Positions 22,480-34,480 are shown, counted from the first letter of the stretch. The stretch: DNA of 64,000 nt from Myrica gale (GCA_963930655.1 OZ005601.1:10288001-10352000), one strand, 5' to 3'. Made by a program: numbers and translations. Notes: generated from the sequence alone by a model not told the origin.

Positions 22480-23085
22480 ACTTTAGATTTATCTAAACAA
22501 GTTGCAGTTGAGATGGATATAGAAGATGTATTCTCTAAAAACCCTGTCATTCATAGGAAAAGTACCATTTAATGAAAATGATGATGAGATTATGAAGTCA
22601 CTAGAAAATCTTTCAAAATTAATTATTTTTATTATATTCTAGATCATGTAGATTAAGATCTTTTGATTATTGCCCATTAAAAAAAATGTTTCAATCTTGA
22701 AAAATTTCTTAAGCATGACATACGCTATGATATTGATGGTTTCGATTTATTTTTCGTAATTAAAAGTTTTATAATAAGTTACGAAAACAGAAATTAGTAC
22801 ACTGCTTGAAATATTTTATTTAGTAAAATAAGTAGATTATTTTTCAAATTGTTTTATTGCATATAGAATACTATGTACCATACATGTTACAGTTGCATAT
22901 GCAGAAAGAAGTTTTTCATAACTAAAGTTTATAAAAAATTATTGAGGAACAACTATGTCTCATGATAGATTAAGCGTTAGCAATTTTATCTATCGAAATT
23001 GATTTTATTTTATAAACTTAAGTATAAAAATTTAATTAGTAATTTTGCATCTGAAAAGATAATAAGCAAATTTACAGTTAATTTT
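22480..23085 (+). pseudogene. Decayed hAT transposase C-terminal region
   Basis: Plus-strand fragments read EMDIEDVF, then DIDGFDLF and, near 22900, AYAERSFS followed by a stop, LKFIKNY, and TTMSHDRL. This is the dimerisation-domain order of plant hAT transposases. Several stops and frameshifts are present. No terminal repeats or target duplication were found, so element boundaries are unknown. Confidence 0.6.
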
Positions 23086-23109
23086 AATTAATTTTTTTAA
23101 CATTAAATG

Positions 23110-24120
23110 ACCTCATTTTTATGACTTGCCTAAGGTCCTTAAAAAGTTGAGCTGCTCCTGGCAGCTGCTGTGACATTTGGAAATTAAGGAATCAGGAAAA
23201 GAGATGGTAATTGATGAAGAAGAGAAAAAAAAAAGGAAAAGTTGAAGTGACAAATTCCGGTTGTAATCCTAATATGTTTTAAGAAGGATTTTGGTATTGT
23301 CAATATATCAATGAATTTCATCAATTGTTAGATTGCATATGGATCATTAATAATATGTGTAATTTGGATCATTGATGATATTCATTCATGTGTTCGCAAT
23401 ATCAGAACATTTTAGTAGAATATGTTAAAAGATTAGTATCCGAACATTTTTCCCATAAGGTGAGTGTGTTGTTTATTAGAAAGAGCGGTTGTTTATCTGT
23501 GGTCCTGATACTGTAGAGCCGTTTATCTGTGGTCCTGATACTGTATTAAAGGTCGTGTTCTTTGTCGGCAAGACAATGTTGTGTCCCACTTTTTATGTAA
23601 GTCCAAAGAAAATGAAGCACAGTTAGCACATTAACAGCGGCGTTTCTTCGTTTCCCACTAAGAATAGCGACCTCTTATAGATGCCATTGAGACATACAGA
23701 TGCAGGTGAATCCATGCTTCAAATTCACAGACTTTTAGCCTTAGTTGTCAGTGGCAATACGCCGCTTGAGAAGCGCGTGATTCTTTACCACATATTTCCA
23801 CCGGTAATGCGAAACATTAGGAGCATTCTTGCGCGGTTGTTTTTTTCCAATTCCGCATACAAATGTTTCGCATTTTTATCTCTCTCGGATCGTTTACCGT
23901 TATCTTCCCAGTTACTGGAAAATAAATTCTCAGACTGAAATTATTACACAGAAAATTAAGTAAATTTTTGATGGTTTGAACTTGTAGATTCATGACCTAA
24001 GGGAATAAAAAACTTATTAAAATGTGCAGGTATGTTACGGCTATTTCATGATGATTTCCCGATAGATGAAAATGCTTTCACAAGAAAGAAAGATTGAAGA
24101 AAATATTTTTAAATTTATAC
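23110..24120. other. Intergenic; duplicated spacer of the PRP array
   Basis: No gene. About 23570-23720 resembles the sequence right of the kinase fossils (GGCGTTTCTTC...CATTGAGACATAC). From about 23740 the sequence matches about 63495-64000 (GTGATTCTTTACCACATATT is shared). Confidence 0.6.
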
Positions 24121-24660
24121 AACAATAGTAATTCCAGCGTGTGAGGGAGAATAGGATTGGTTAATCCCTTTTGCGTCTTTATAAGAGCTTGAATCAGGAG
24201 GTGGTGATATACAAGCTTAATCTAAGAAAATTAGATTATTTATTTTAATTTGAATAGTGAAGTAATAAAACGATTAAAATCTATATCAAGCTGCAGAAAA
24301 TAAAACTAAGCTAGAAATATAACATTATTTGATCATAATTCGTCTGCTTAAGGTTTTTGGTTACGAAAGTGATCATGTCCCTAACATTAAAGAAACTTTA
24401 GAAAGAAAAAAAAAATGTACCAATGCTACGTCCTTAAAAATAATCCAATCCACGGAGAGTACCACCACAGATGGACAATGACTTAATTTTCCGCATAACC
24501 GGCACCAACATGTCCAAACATATACACTACAAGCCAATTAAGCACAAAATACTCCAAAGATCGAACAACTTATAATAGACAGTCAAGAAATGAAGACATG
24601 CAGTGCAGCTCTTATTATTCCTAAATACAGACCCATATAAAATTGACCTAATTGATGCAC

Positions 24661-25044
24661 TCAGTTAGCTGGTGGAGGGCGGTGGGGTGGATGGTAGTGG
24701 ATCCTTGGTGCAATTTTTGGTGCTGGTGGTGAAGGAGGTTTCCTCTTCCCGGCGGGCTCAAGCGAGTCTTTGGCATCCTCTACTGGTGGGTGTCCAGGAT
24801 AATGCCCGTGTGGGGGTCTGTGTTCCGGTTGTGGCTGTTCTTCCTTACCCTTTGGATGTTTGTAAAGTGTGCTCGGTGGCTTTTCTCGCTTCCCCTTTGG
24901 AGATTTGTCAAATGGATTATCTCCCTCGGGAGACTCATCAAGTGAAGTTGGTGGCTTGTGTCCCTCGGGAGACTCATCAGCAAGAGAGGAAGTAGTGAGA
25001 AGCACCACTCCGAGGAGAACCAGTAAAAAGTTCTTGCAAGACAT
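24661..25044 (-). CDS. Secreted proline-rich protein, type I
   Basis: Intronless, 127 codons from ATG 25042-25044. The start matches the MSxK start of the paralogues; an ATG 11 codons earlier would add a non-conserved stretch. Signal peptide MSCKNFLLVLLGVVLLTTSS. The body has TSLDESPEGDNPF, KGKREKPPSTLYKHPKGKEE, then HGHYPGHPPVEDAKDSLEP and a PP-rich end HPPHRPPPAN. SPEGxxP is duplicated near the N-terminus. It is open throughout, but its upstream box is weaker than in other copies (TATTAAAT near 25094-25101), so expression may be reduced. Confidence 0.82.
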   Translation of the reverse strand: MSCKNFLLVLLGVVLLTTSSLADESPEGHKPPTSLDESPEGDNPFDKSPKGKREKPPSTLYKHPKGKEEQPQPEHRPPHGHYPGHPPVEDAKDSLEPAGKRKPPSPPAPKIAPRIHYHPPHRPPPAN

Positions 25045-25786
25045 TGTTGGGATGCTCAAACCAAAAATTTGCAACACTCGAGGGGAAATCCCATTTAATA
25101 ATGGGCAGGAGTCCGTGTCATCCTGCCTAATGTCATGTCATGCATTTTTCTTTCTAAATAAAAGTATTCTCAAATTAATGAGCCGGGGCCGCTATATATG
25201 GAGCCTACCGAGTTGAAAAGTTTGAACATGGCCGAAGTTGCACCTGGCACAACACAAGACGGTGGTAATTAGACACTTGGGTTTTTCCATCAATAATTGT
25301 CTCCCTTTCCCATTTCCACGAGAGCTTAGTACACACAAATTAGTATATCATATTATTTAATACTATTCAAGTTAATTATTTGACTATGTAAATCTTAGAT
25401 AGCATTTAAAATATGATGCCTTTTTTTCACCAAATTAAACTACTTAATTTTGGAAGAAAGTTAAACATGAATTCAGTACGAGTTTCTCAGCCTCTTAATA
25501 AACAGAGAAGATTACACATCACTAGCTACTACCATTTTCTAGACAGAACGTATTATATTAGTAAATTGAGGAATCAAGACGAGATGGTAAGTGATGAGGA
25601 AATGAAAAGAAAAGAAAAACTAAAAACAGTACGTACCAGACTTGGGGCCCGTTGGTGATAAGAAGCAGTTGTCGTTTTGCTTGATTCGGTTTGTGGTCTG
25701 GGCGGGCCACTTGATCAATATTTTTGCTTGATTTTTGGGTTCAATCATACTTATTTCTGTCCCTGCGTTTGTCGGTTTGAACTCAG

Positions 25787-25868
25787 AATCACGATGCAAA
25801 GCTTTCTGATTTTGGGCTGGCCAGGGATGGACCAACTCGTGATAAAAGTTTACGTGTCCCATTTTTTG
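25787..25868 (+). pseudogene. Receptor-like cytoplasmic kinase activation-segment fossil, copy 1
   Basis: The plus strand reads KLSDFGLARDGPTRDKS, which contains the kinase DFG motif and the following activation segment as found in RLCK-type (PBL/VII) plant kinases. The frame runs only about 27 codons and no other kinase subdomain is present. Related copies lie at 32800, 36016 and 58882, each about 1.3-1.75 kb to the left of a type II PRP stop codon or its expected site. It is a gene fragment carried along by duplication, not an active kinase. Confidence 0.6.
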
Positions 25869-26109
25869 TTGTTAGGCCGAAGAAAATGAACGACATTAGC
25901 TGCGGCGTTTCTTCTTTTCCCACTTAGGACTGTGACCCGTGACAGAGATGCCATTGAGACATACTGTTGCAACTTTTATTTAGGTGAATCCGTCCTTCCA
26001 ACATTACTAGAAAATAGACTTTTAGTTACGAATTTTCAGTTACCAAATGAATTTCGTCAGTAAAAGTCCATTTTTAGTGACCAAATGCTATTTTCTTCAC
26101 TAAAGAAAG

Positions 26110-27330
26110 GTTTTTTGGGTGACTTACCGATCAATCATTGATTTTGTGACGAGAAGCTCCATCACTAAATGCGAAGCTTTTGGCGACAAATTTAAGTCGT
26201 CACGCTTAATGATCGATCGATGATTATAAAACGATCGATCGGTAAAGAATCAACGCGTGGTTCTGATAAGCGATCGATTGGTTTAAACAAAACGATCGAT
26301 CTTTTAGTGGAACCGTTGGAAACTGCGAAGCGACGATCGGTCGATAATGTATAATGATTGCTCGGCAAGCGTAACCATTGTTTTTTCGAATCCACGTTCG
26401 ATCGTTAATGTAGCGATTGATCGTGACTACAAGCGAATGAGAGAGCTCCACGTGTGAAAGAGTAAGCGATCGATCGAGAAGGATTATATGAAACCGCCGA
26501 TTCATTTTTACTAATTATCTCTCAACAAAATTTCTCGAATCCTCTCAAACTTCAATGAACCATTTTCTGCTGCATTGCCTTCCAAAGTGCATGAAATCAT
26601 CTACATCAAAGGTACATAGTTATATTGTTTTTAAGCGATATTAAGCGCTTTTAAATGAGTTTTTAGTCTACATTTTTTTAATTTGCTATATCATTCATTT
26701 GGGTCCGTAAAATATATTTATTTTAGTGTTGATGTATATTTTTGGAGTTTAGGATTGTTTAGGGATCAATTTGGGCTAATTTTGGGGTTTTATTAATCTG
26801 TACATTTTCATCCCCGTACCGATCGATTTTCTTTTGAGGCCGATCGATTGTTATGTAGATGTTGAGTCAAACGATCGATCGCCTAAAATAGATCGGTAGA
26901 TTTTGAGGCCGATCGATACTTTATGTACCAATCGATCGGTCCATAAAACGTTACGTTTCAATTTAGTGTCGATTTATCACTGTAGTGACCGAGCGATCAG
27001 TCATTGATGCTGTGCTTTTAAAAAGTCTCGATCGATCGATCGCTTATACCTAAGCGATTGATTGGTAGGCTTGATTTTAAAACGCTTCGTTTTGACGAAA
27101 TAGCGATGGCAATTGATCGCTTATTGGTACTGTGCGTTTTGTTGCATGGAAGATTGATCGTCTATGTAATGAAACACGTCGTTTAAAAGTAATGATCGAT
27201 CAGTATTCTCCACCAATCGATTGTTTTGTTTTGATCGATTGTTAGCATGTACCGATCGATCGCTAAAAAGTCAAAAGCTTTATTTTGTTTTATGCGATCG
27301 ATCGGTGTTTATAAAGCAATCGATCTCTAT
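26110..27330. repeat. CGATCGATCG palindrome field
   Basis: Many irregularly spaced variants of (A)CGATCGATCG, e.g. near 26232, 26470, 26875, 27028 and 27255, on both sides of a small exon near 26554-26609 (LLHCLPKC, then a GTACAT donor). The layout mimics the GTCCGGAC field of the 5154-10446 element but with a different word. Confidence 0.75.
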
Positions 27331-27425
27331 TGTGGCCATGGATCTCCATTTTGTTGTAGCTTTTTAATATTTTAATTACATTATTGTGGTTATTTATTGA
27401 CACATATTTATATACAATTATTGCA

Positions 27426-28020
27426 GCATTCGTAAAATATCAGGAGCTAAGCGTGCACACACAACGAGGGCTGGGGCTAGATCGTCGTCCCACGAGCAGG
27501 GGCTAGCTGATTCGATGATGACTGTAGAGAGGCGGATGAAGTACTTATTCAAGTACCAGGGATTCCTTCACCAATTCTCGTGGGTGGAGGGTTTCTGTGT
27601 CCACTTCGTGCTTGATTTTTTTCTACGCTTGTCTCAGCAGCCAGAGCACCTGAGGTGCAGATGGAGGTGCGATGAGTGAAGTTCATGTTCTCGGTAGACG
27701 TCATTATCGATTTCCTATGCTGCCCTCGGTCCGAGACCCCCTGCTTCCCTACAGTTCCCCTGACGGATGAGCAGACGACATCAGAGCAGGACATGTGGAC
27801 GCTGATGACGGGGAAGACCTATGCAGTGGTTGGAAGCATAATCAAGCAGAGTGAGTTCAGTGTGTTTTGGCAGATTTTGCACCTTATATGGACGACGAAT
27901 GTCGATGGCAGAAGTCATTCTATCGAGTGTCTGTTCACTAGAGCTCAGTGCATGCTCTTACTGGGTCAACATATGCGGATATATTTTTTGTTGTACATGT
28001 CGAGCTGATTATGGATGAGG
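27426..28020 (+). pseudogene. Putative plant transposon protein
   Basis: After a TTGCAG acceptor-like site the plus strand reads MKYLFKYQGFLHQFSWVEGF, and further on VDVIIDFLCCPRSETPCFP and FWQILHLIWTTNVDGRSHSI, then RAQCMLLLGQHM. This order matches the plant transposon protein family also seen at 7441-8118. At least one frame break lies near 27670. It belongs to the CACTA-like element around it. Confidence 0.6.
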
Positions 28021-28430
28021 CTTGGGGAATTAAGGAATAAAGACTCTCATGATTCAAGGGACGTTAGCTTGTCCTAGTAGTTGTGCATGTAAGAAATTAT
28101 TCTAAGTTATATATCAATTTTTTAAAGTTAAACGACTAACTAACTTTGTTAATTTTATTTTATGTCCGGGTTTGGAAAACTATTGGTGCACATCCCGAAG
28201 GGAAAGTGTGGGGGAGTGTCTTCCACTGCTGCCATTTTCGACAAAGATTGGAATGTTGGCCCGATTGCTGATTCCGATCTCCGTTAACAAGTAGGTTGAT
28301 GTTCCTGCATAAATGAAGGAGTATGTTATGGATCGGGTGTTGGTATGATTAAACTCGTAAACATAGAATTTTTGGTTAATCATTTCGTTTATCATTGTAG
28401 TATTGTATATTTTGGTACTTATGAAGGACC

Positions 28431-28904
28431 ACTTCGAGACTATGATGACGACACTTTGAGACTCTGATGACGGATGCATACGTATTTCAAGAAGTTTCGT
28501 AGTAAAGAGGCGGCTTTGCTGAAGCCGCACCCTGATACCACAGAAGAACAGTCGAATGAGTTATGTGATCTGTTCACCAGCGAAACATTTATGATATGTG
28601 ATTACAAAAAATCATTGCTTAAATATTACCTTATTTAATATTTAATTACTTAAAATATCGCATAAATGAAGCGAGCAAAATAAGAAGAATAGATCAAAGT
28701 TGACTGTGAACCACGCTGCTGGTTCACGCTCATTCTAACGCACTCGAGCTTGCATGGTAAGTTAAGAACTAAATTTTAGAATTTATTGATATTGTTTGTC
28801 AATAACTTTATGTTATTGCCACTTAGAAAAATTAAGAAATGGATGATATCAATCCTGCAGAGCTGTATAAGAAGAATTATACAAACAAAGATGAGATTTG
28901 GACT
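28431..28904 (+). pseudogene. Ptta/En/Spm-type plant transposase (Transposase_24-like) exons
   Basis: Three consecutive pieces are readable on the plus strand: YFKKFRSKEAALLKPHPDTT then ELCDLFTSETFM; after an intron, NKKNRSKLTVNHAAGSRSF (one stop follows) to a GTAAGTT donor at 28757; then DDINPAELYKKNYTNKDE. This is the motif order of the En/Spm plant transposase domain, supporting the CACTA assignment. The last exon is cut off at about 28904 by PRP sequence. Confidence 0.65.
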
Positions 28905-29210
28905 GGCTCAAATGAGTCTTTGGAATCCTCTACTGGTGGGTGTCTAGGATAATTTTTGTGTGGGGGTCTGTGTTCCGGGTTGGCTTTTCTCCCTTACCCT
29001 TTGGAGGTTTGTAAAATGGGCTCTGTAGCTTTTCTAGCCTGCCCTTTGGAGGTTTGTCAAATGGATTATCTCCCTCGGGAGACTCATCAAGTGATGTTGG
29101 TGGCTTGTGTCCCTTGGGGCTTTGAGGTTTTTTTTACCTTTATCAACAAGAGAGGAAGTAGTGAGAAGCACCACTCCAAGGAGAACCAATAACATGTACT
29201 TGCGAGACAT
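28905..29210 (-). pseudogene. Type I PRP pseudogene, frameshifted and 3' truncated
   Basis: Starts normally at ATG 29208-29210 with signal peptide MSRKYMLLVLLGVVLLTTSS. It shifts frame at a run of T near 29129-29136 and again further on, so the KPP body is read in other frames. Homology ends at about 28905, within the SLEP region, where CACTA sequence begins. Its promoter region (29220-29480) still aligns with that of 24661-25044, but the TATA is degraded (CCCATTTAACAATGGG). Confidence 0.8.
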
Positions 29211-29577
29211 TGTTGGGATGCTCAAACCAAAAATTTGCGAAACTAGAGTAATTTGGTCCCATTTAACAATGGGATGGAGTCCGTGTTATCTGCCTAATGT
29301 CATGTCATGCATTTTTCTTTCTAAATTAAGTCGAAGTACTCTCAAATTAATGAGTTGGGGCCACTATGGAGCCTACCGAGTTGAAAAGTTTGACCATGGC
29401 CGAAGTTGCACTTGGCACAACACAAGACGATGGTAATTAGATGCGATCAACTCTCGGGTTTTTCCATCAATAATTGTCTCCTTTTAAAATTTTCACGATT
29501 ATTCCAACAATAATTGTGTCCCTTTCCCATTTCCACGAGAGTTTAGTACGCTCACACGAAGTAGCTACGATGGTATA

Positions 29578-30000
29578 TGATGATGTCAAGAATCACTACA
29601 ATGCTCGGAAGTCAAGTAATCCTGTAAAAATCATTGAGAGCGTTGCCTCGGATCAAGTCTCTGACGGCCAAGTTGGATCTTAGGGAAATGTTTAGTGCTT
29701 AGAGAACAGAATTAAGCATGAGATCAATAAAATGTAATACCTTGCATTTTATATGAGTTTAAGAGTCACACATCTATCGGAAGTCTAATTCTTAACAGAG
29801 TCATGAAGTCCTACTAGGAGGTAAAGAGGTCTCTCGGACGTATAAGACCTTTATCGCTCTAGATTATGTAGGCGTTCGGTTAGGAATCTAAAACCTCTAG
29901 GACTCCTAACGAGAGATGAAGTGAACATGTGAGTATGACGACTATGGGCTAGACCATGGGTAGTCTAGTCTGATATGGCCTGGTATTTTATGGCCCATCA
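29578..30000 (-). repeat. 3' LTR of the gypsy element
   Basis: 423 bp, TG...CA ends, direct repeat of 31889-32311 with scattered differences. Confidence 0.85.
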
Positions 30001-30062
30001 GAAGTCTCTCATCTTCAACCTTAACATACAGAGCGAAGAGCATGAAACCCATAGGATGTGCT

Positions 30063-31857
30063 TCATGAAGTTGACATTGGACCGATGAACTGAACGAAGA
30101 GTGCATAATCTAGAGGTCGAGTTTTATAACGACGAGAATTGGACTCCAATTTCCCACTGGGACTTGGACCCCATTTGATATCGGCCTGGCCAAGACACCA
30201 GCCGTTCAAAATTGGCTTGCAGCGCACGCTAACACAATTCTTCTCATGCAACTCTTTCGACACTCCACCTCTTCGTCTTCACGTTACCGTCGTTCTTCCA
30301 ACTTGTTCACAATGATAATGAGAGTCCCTGAAATAGAAGAAAAGGTGTCGAAGCCTGACGACGACGAGCTTGGGTGTTGAAGCCTGCAGACAATGTCCTA
30401 CGAACATAATATACTGGTCGCTTGATCCCTTCTTCTTCACGGAGTAAGATCGTGTTGATAGGCCTCACGCGGACAACCAGGTATAAGAACAAGACATCAT
30501 CTCAGACCGGTCGAGTGTGCAACTGAGGGTTCTAGAGGTACATTTTGAGCTGCTTGAATGTCGTGGAATAGTCCTGGTTCCATTCGAAATTGTTGCGAAG
30601 GGTTTTGAAGAATGACAAACATTGGTTGGTCGATCAGGCAATAAGCCGGTTGAGGTGAATTACCTTGTCAATCAATCATTTCACCTCCTGCTTAGTGGTC
30701 GGGAATTGAAGAGTATTATAGCCTGGATCTTTTCGGGTTTGGCCTCAATGCCTCTTTCTGAGACTAAGAAGCCTAGGAATTTACCCAATGACACCCGAAA
30801 GTTCACTTGGTTTGATTAACCTTCATCCATAAATGATTCAAGATCTGGAATGTCTCCTCCAGATTGGCCAAATGGTCACGAGCATGTTAGTTTTTTTACT
30901 AGCATGTCATCCTCGTACACCTCTATATTGCGACCTATCTGTTTTCATAACATGTGATTAACCAGCCTTTGATAAGTGACCCTGGAGTTCTTGAGACTGA
31001 ATGACAAGACCTTGTAATGGTAGAGACCCCGTTGGTAACAAAAGATGTTTTCTCCTGGTCGTAGGGTGTCATCCGTATCTGGTTGTATTCGAAAAAAGCA
31101 TCAAGGAAAGATAAAAGCTCGTGCTTAGCAGTCGAGTGAACCAGCAAATCAATTCGGGGCAGAGGAAAGCTGTCCTTAGAGCATGCTAAGTTTAGATCCT
31201 TGAAATCGACACATCCTCCATTTGCCTGTTAAGGCTGAAGGCCATTGGTCAAGGCCATGAGCTTGTTTTTTGTCGGTAGCGCGAGAAATAGCTATTGCCT
31301 CTATATTGAACCTAGAAAGGTATGTTCGCAGGCTCTCTTGAGGTGCTTCTTTGACACTGAACAGGTAAGAAGTCGGCTTTTTAAGCATTATGTTGTAGAC
31401 ATAGTGGCTCACAAACAGGGCATTGGGGGTGTCATAGTCGCCAACGGATCTCGGCGACAAACTAGAGAACTATCGCTGGGCTGACCCCTTCAGGGTGAGG
31501 GAAAAGGCATGACAGAGGATTGGATCCACATATGATTGCACATGCATGTGGAGGCGGAAGATCTCGACATGGTCGCATGAGTCCCTCGAGCCATTAAAGA
31601 GGTCAATAGCCGGCAGGCGGAATCGTTGGGGTAGTGGCATAAGAGCACTTTATCGGTGAACGGGGAACTGCTGAGTTGAGATGTCGCGGTAGGAAATTTG
31701 ACCTTGGGAGAATCCACGGCAGTGAGCTTCTTTTCGAGCAACCAAATTTGCTCGGTTTAGGCCTCCATTTGTGCCCGAATAATGCCATGCCGATCCCGAT
31801 CACAAATCTTTTGCAAGGAAAAATGAGCCACGGGTTAGGAAATTGAATGACTTTCAC
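30063..31857 (-). pseudogene. gag-pol remnants of the gypsy element
   Basis: Minus-strand order: gag pieces (HACAIICGSNPLSCLFPHPEG in a shifted frame near 31510-31580, then SLRTYLSRFNIEAIAISRA near 31300), a reverse transcriptase piece (LLSFLDAFFEYNQIRM and DQEKTSFVTNG, 30935-31147), and an RNase H-type piece (GIKRPVYYVRRTL, 30307-30492). Each is interrupted by stops or frameshifts. No protease or integrase was recognised. Confidence 0.7.
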
Positions 31858-31888
31858 TCGAGCCCTTGGGGACAGTGACTGAGATAGG

Positions 31889-32311
31889 TGACGATGTCAA
31901 GAATCACTATAATGCTTGGAAGCCAAGTAATCCTGCAAAAATCACAGAGGGGGCAGCTTCGGATCAAGTCTGCGACGTCCAAGTTAGATCTTCGGAAGAT
32001 GTTTAGTGCTTAGAGAATGGAATTAAGCATGATATCAATAAAACGTAATTCCTTGCCTTTTACATTAGTTTAATTGTCATACCTCTATTAGTCGTCTAAC
32101 TCTTAACATAGTCTTGAAGTCCTATTAGGAGAGAGTGAGGTCTCTCGAACGTATATGACCTTTATCGCTCTGGATTATGTAGGCGTTCGGTTAGGAGTCT
32201 AGAACCTCTAGGACTCCTGACGAGAGATGAAGTGATTAGGCAAATATGCTGGCTATGGGCCAGACCATGGGTGGTCTGGTTTGATAGGGCCTGATATTTT
32301 ATGGCCCATCA
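31889..32311 (-). repeat. 5' LTR of the gypsy element
   Basis: 423 bp, ends TG...CA, pairs with 29578-30000; followed on the right by the GTATA target duplication. Confidence 0.85.
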
Positions 32312-32799
32312 GTATATATCATTTTCAATTTGATACCGAAATTTTGAATGCATTTTATTCAAAGATGAATATATTTGTGATTTTTGCATCATTTAATATT
32401 ATTGAAATTAATTATTTGGCTGTGCAGATCTTAAATTGTATTTAAAATATGGTCTTTTTTTCCCCAAATTAAACTATTTAATTTTCTTAAATTAAACATG
32501 AATTAATAAGTACGAGTTTATCAGCCTCTTAATAGACAGAGAAGATTACACATATCACTACTACCATTTTCTATATAGAACACAATGCCGTATTATATTA
32601 GTATATTAAGGAATCGAGACGAGATGGTATATGATGTGGAAAAGAAAAAAAAAAACTAAAAACAGTACATACCAGACTAGGGGGCCTGTTGGTGATTAGA
32701 AGCAGTTGTCGTTATTATATATGTGGTTCTGCTTGATTCGGTTTGGGTTCAATCAGACTTATTTCTGTCTCTGCGAATGTCGCTTTGAACTGATAGCAG

Positions 32800-32880
32800 A
32801 ATCACGATGCAAAGCTTTCTGATTTTGGGCTGGCCAGGGGTGGACTAACTGGTGTTAAAAGTATTGTGTCCCATTTTTTG
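32800..32880 (+). pseudogene. Kinase activation-segment fossil, copy 2
   Basis: Reads AKLSDFGLARGGLTGVKS; same fragment as at 25787 with substitutions after the DFG motif. No other kinase region nearby. Confidence 0.55.
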
Positions 32881-34105
32881 TGGTTAGGCCGAAGAAAATG
32901 AAAGACATTAGCCGCGCGGCGTTTCTTCTTTTCCCACTTAGGATTGTGACCCGTGACAGATGCCATTGAGACATACTGTTGCAACTTTTATTTAGGTGAA
33001 TCCGTCCTTCAAATCTACTCCTTCATTTTTCGCATGTTTATATATATCTTAGTCGCAGTCAATATCATGATGTGTTTATGCTTGAAAATGATCACCACGA
33101 TGATCAAAACAGGAGTAATATTAAATTATGCAAAAAATATGGTCGTCCGATACAGTTTATGGCTCAAACCGAAACAGCTTTATGGAGCAAATGGTGACAC
33201 CAATAATCTAATTCTGGGAGAGATTTAGAGAAATGAAAGTACATATATGATCACTTTGTAAACATTATTTTGATATATTATTATATTTAGTACTTGGATA
33301 CTTATTTTGATATATTATTATATTTAATACTTGGATACGTCTTAATTAATTTGTAAAACCACTAACAGCCATCAGTTTTTTGTTTTGGGAGGGGGTTTAC
33401 GTGGAGTTATTGCTTTCCTAGGACACAAGTAACGAAGTGTTCTCGTGAGCGGTACTACTGATGACATATCTTGGCCCGCATGCAACACATTTCGCACATT
33501 AGAATACATGAGGTAGAGTAGGGAGGTTGGCTTAGTCGAAAGAAGCTTATTATACTTTCTAGAAAGAGCAATGCATCCTCCAGATGAATATAAACGACGC
33601 GCCACGTGCTATTTAGTGATTTTGTTTTTACTTCTCTGAGATTCCATGTATCATGTACTATTAATTGTACTTCCAATTTTCTTTACGTCAGTCTTTTATC
33701 AATTAATTACCAACTGGATCCGGAGTCCAAACGTCATGCTTTTCTTTTTCTCTTGCCAAAACTAAAACCATATAGAAGAAAGCCAGGGATCGCATTGAAA
33801 TTAACTTACATGCATGGAAGAAACTACAAACGCAACGCATAGATGACATTGCATAAAGGCGACAAGGAAATGTTCCAATTAAGTGCAGCATGTGGTCCAG
33901 CCATGCTTATATAAGCTACAAGGAGGTACGGGCATGCACTACAATGAGTACATTGGCATGAACATAGCAGCAACTGACATATCCCCGGACGATACGAGTA
34001 GCAGCTAGCTTTTATTACGACATATATATTATTATAGTAGTCTAAGCACTCCAAAGCATTAGTGGATGTTGGCGGTTTGTGAGTTGGCCCGATCACCATG
34101 GTTTC

Positions 34106-34432
34106 TCATGGAAGGCTTTTAGAATCCTCTACTGGAGGGTGTCGTGGGTGATGTGGTGGCTTGTGATAACATTCTGGGTAATATGGCTTCTTTCCCTCAA
34201 GGGATTCATCAAGAGTGCTTGGTGGGTAACGCTTATGGGGTGGCTTGTCATGTCTATTGCGGCGTTCGCCATCCAGGATAGTTGCCTTCTCTTCCACGGA
34301 CTCCTCCGCAGAAGGAGGCCCGTGGTGCCCTGGTCCAACGCCGCCACGTCTGCGGTGATGATCTTCAGCGAGAGAGTGAGTGGTGAGAAGCATCACAGCA
34401 AGGAGCAATAGCAGCAAGTACTTGGGAGACAT
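34106..34432 (-). CDS. Secreted proline-rich protein, type II, shortened C-terminus
   Basis: Intronless, 108 codons from ATG 34430-34432. Signal peptide MSPKYLLLLLLAVMLLTTHS, then HHRRRGG, a PPSAEESVEEKATILDGE acidic segment, PPSTLDESLEGKKPYYPE and HHPRHPPVEDSKSLP before TGA. In the type II copy at 60269 the protein continues with YKPPPGYKSPHKPPTST; here the matching tail (THKPPTST) lies in the same frame just after the TGA, so the stop is premature relative to that paralogue. The next region lacks the old stop because of a small deletion. Minus-strand AATAAA at 34011-34016. Probably still expressed and secreted. Confidence 0.8.
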   Translation of the reverse strand: MSPKYLLLLLLAVMLLTTHSLAEDHHRRRGGVGPGHHGPPSAEESVEEKATILDGERRNRHDKPPHKRYPPSTLDESLEGKKPYYPECYHKPPHHPRHPPVEDSKSLP

Positions 34433-34480
34433 TTTGGGCTGTAGAGTGAGGATGGTGCAAACCAGAGCAAATTAGTAGGC

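Larger units (their letters stand above)
26002..28904 (+). mobile_element. CACTA-like element with CGATCGATCG repeats, 3' end lost
   Basis: Starts CATTACTAGAAAATAG, one base from a standard CACTA end. It interrupts sequence that is continuous in the paralogous copy near 33005 (GTGAATCCGTCCTTC...). Inside are dense CGATCGATCG-type palindromes, a plant-transposon-protein pseudogene and, further right, Ptta/En/Spm-type transposase exons. The element stops abruptly at about 28904, where PRP pseudogene sequence begins; no 3' terminus or target duplication remains. Confidence 0.65.
29578..32311 (-). mobile_element. Deleted Ty3/gypsy LTR retrotransposon, TSD GTATA
   Basis: Two direct 423-bp LTRs (29578-30000 and 31889-32311) start TGA(T/C)GATGTCAAG and end TTTTATGGCCCATCA. 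GTATA flanks both sides (29573-29577 and 32312-32316). Internal coding remnants are all on the minus strand, so its 5' LTR is the right one. A purine-rich tract (AAGATGAGAGACTTC on the minus strand) adjoins the left LTR. Gag, reverse transcriptase and RNase H pieces are present in order; integrase is absent, so it was mobilised in trans or deleted later. A paralogous site at about 57245-57255 appears to lack the insertion. Confidence 0.85.

Noticed and set aside
26110-27330. CGATCGATCG clusters as a replication origin or restriction-related feature
   Set aside because: They lie inside a transposon with a CACTA-like end and transposase exons, which explains them better.
33362-34100. Short minus-strand frames downstream of PRP 34106
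   Set aside because: No conservation in the duplicated unit at 36600-37350, where the frames are broken; they are chance frames.
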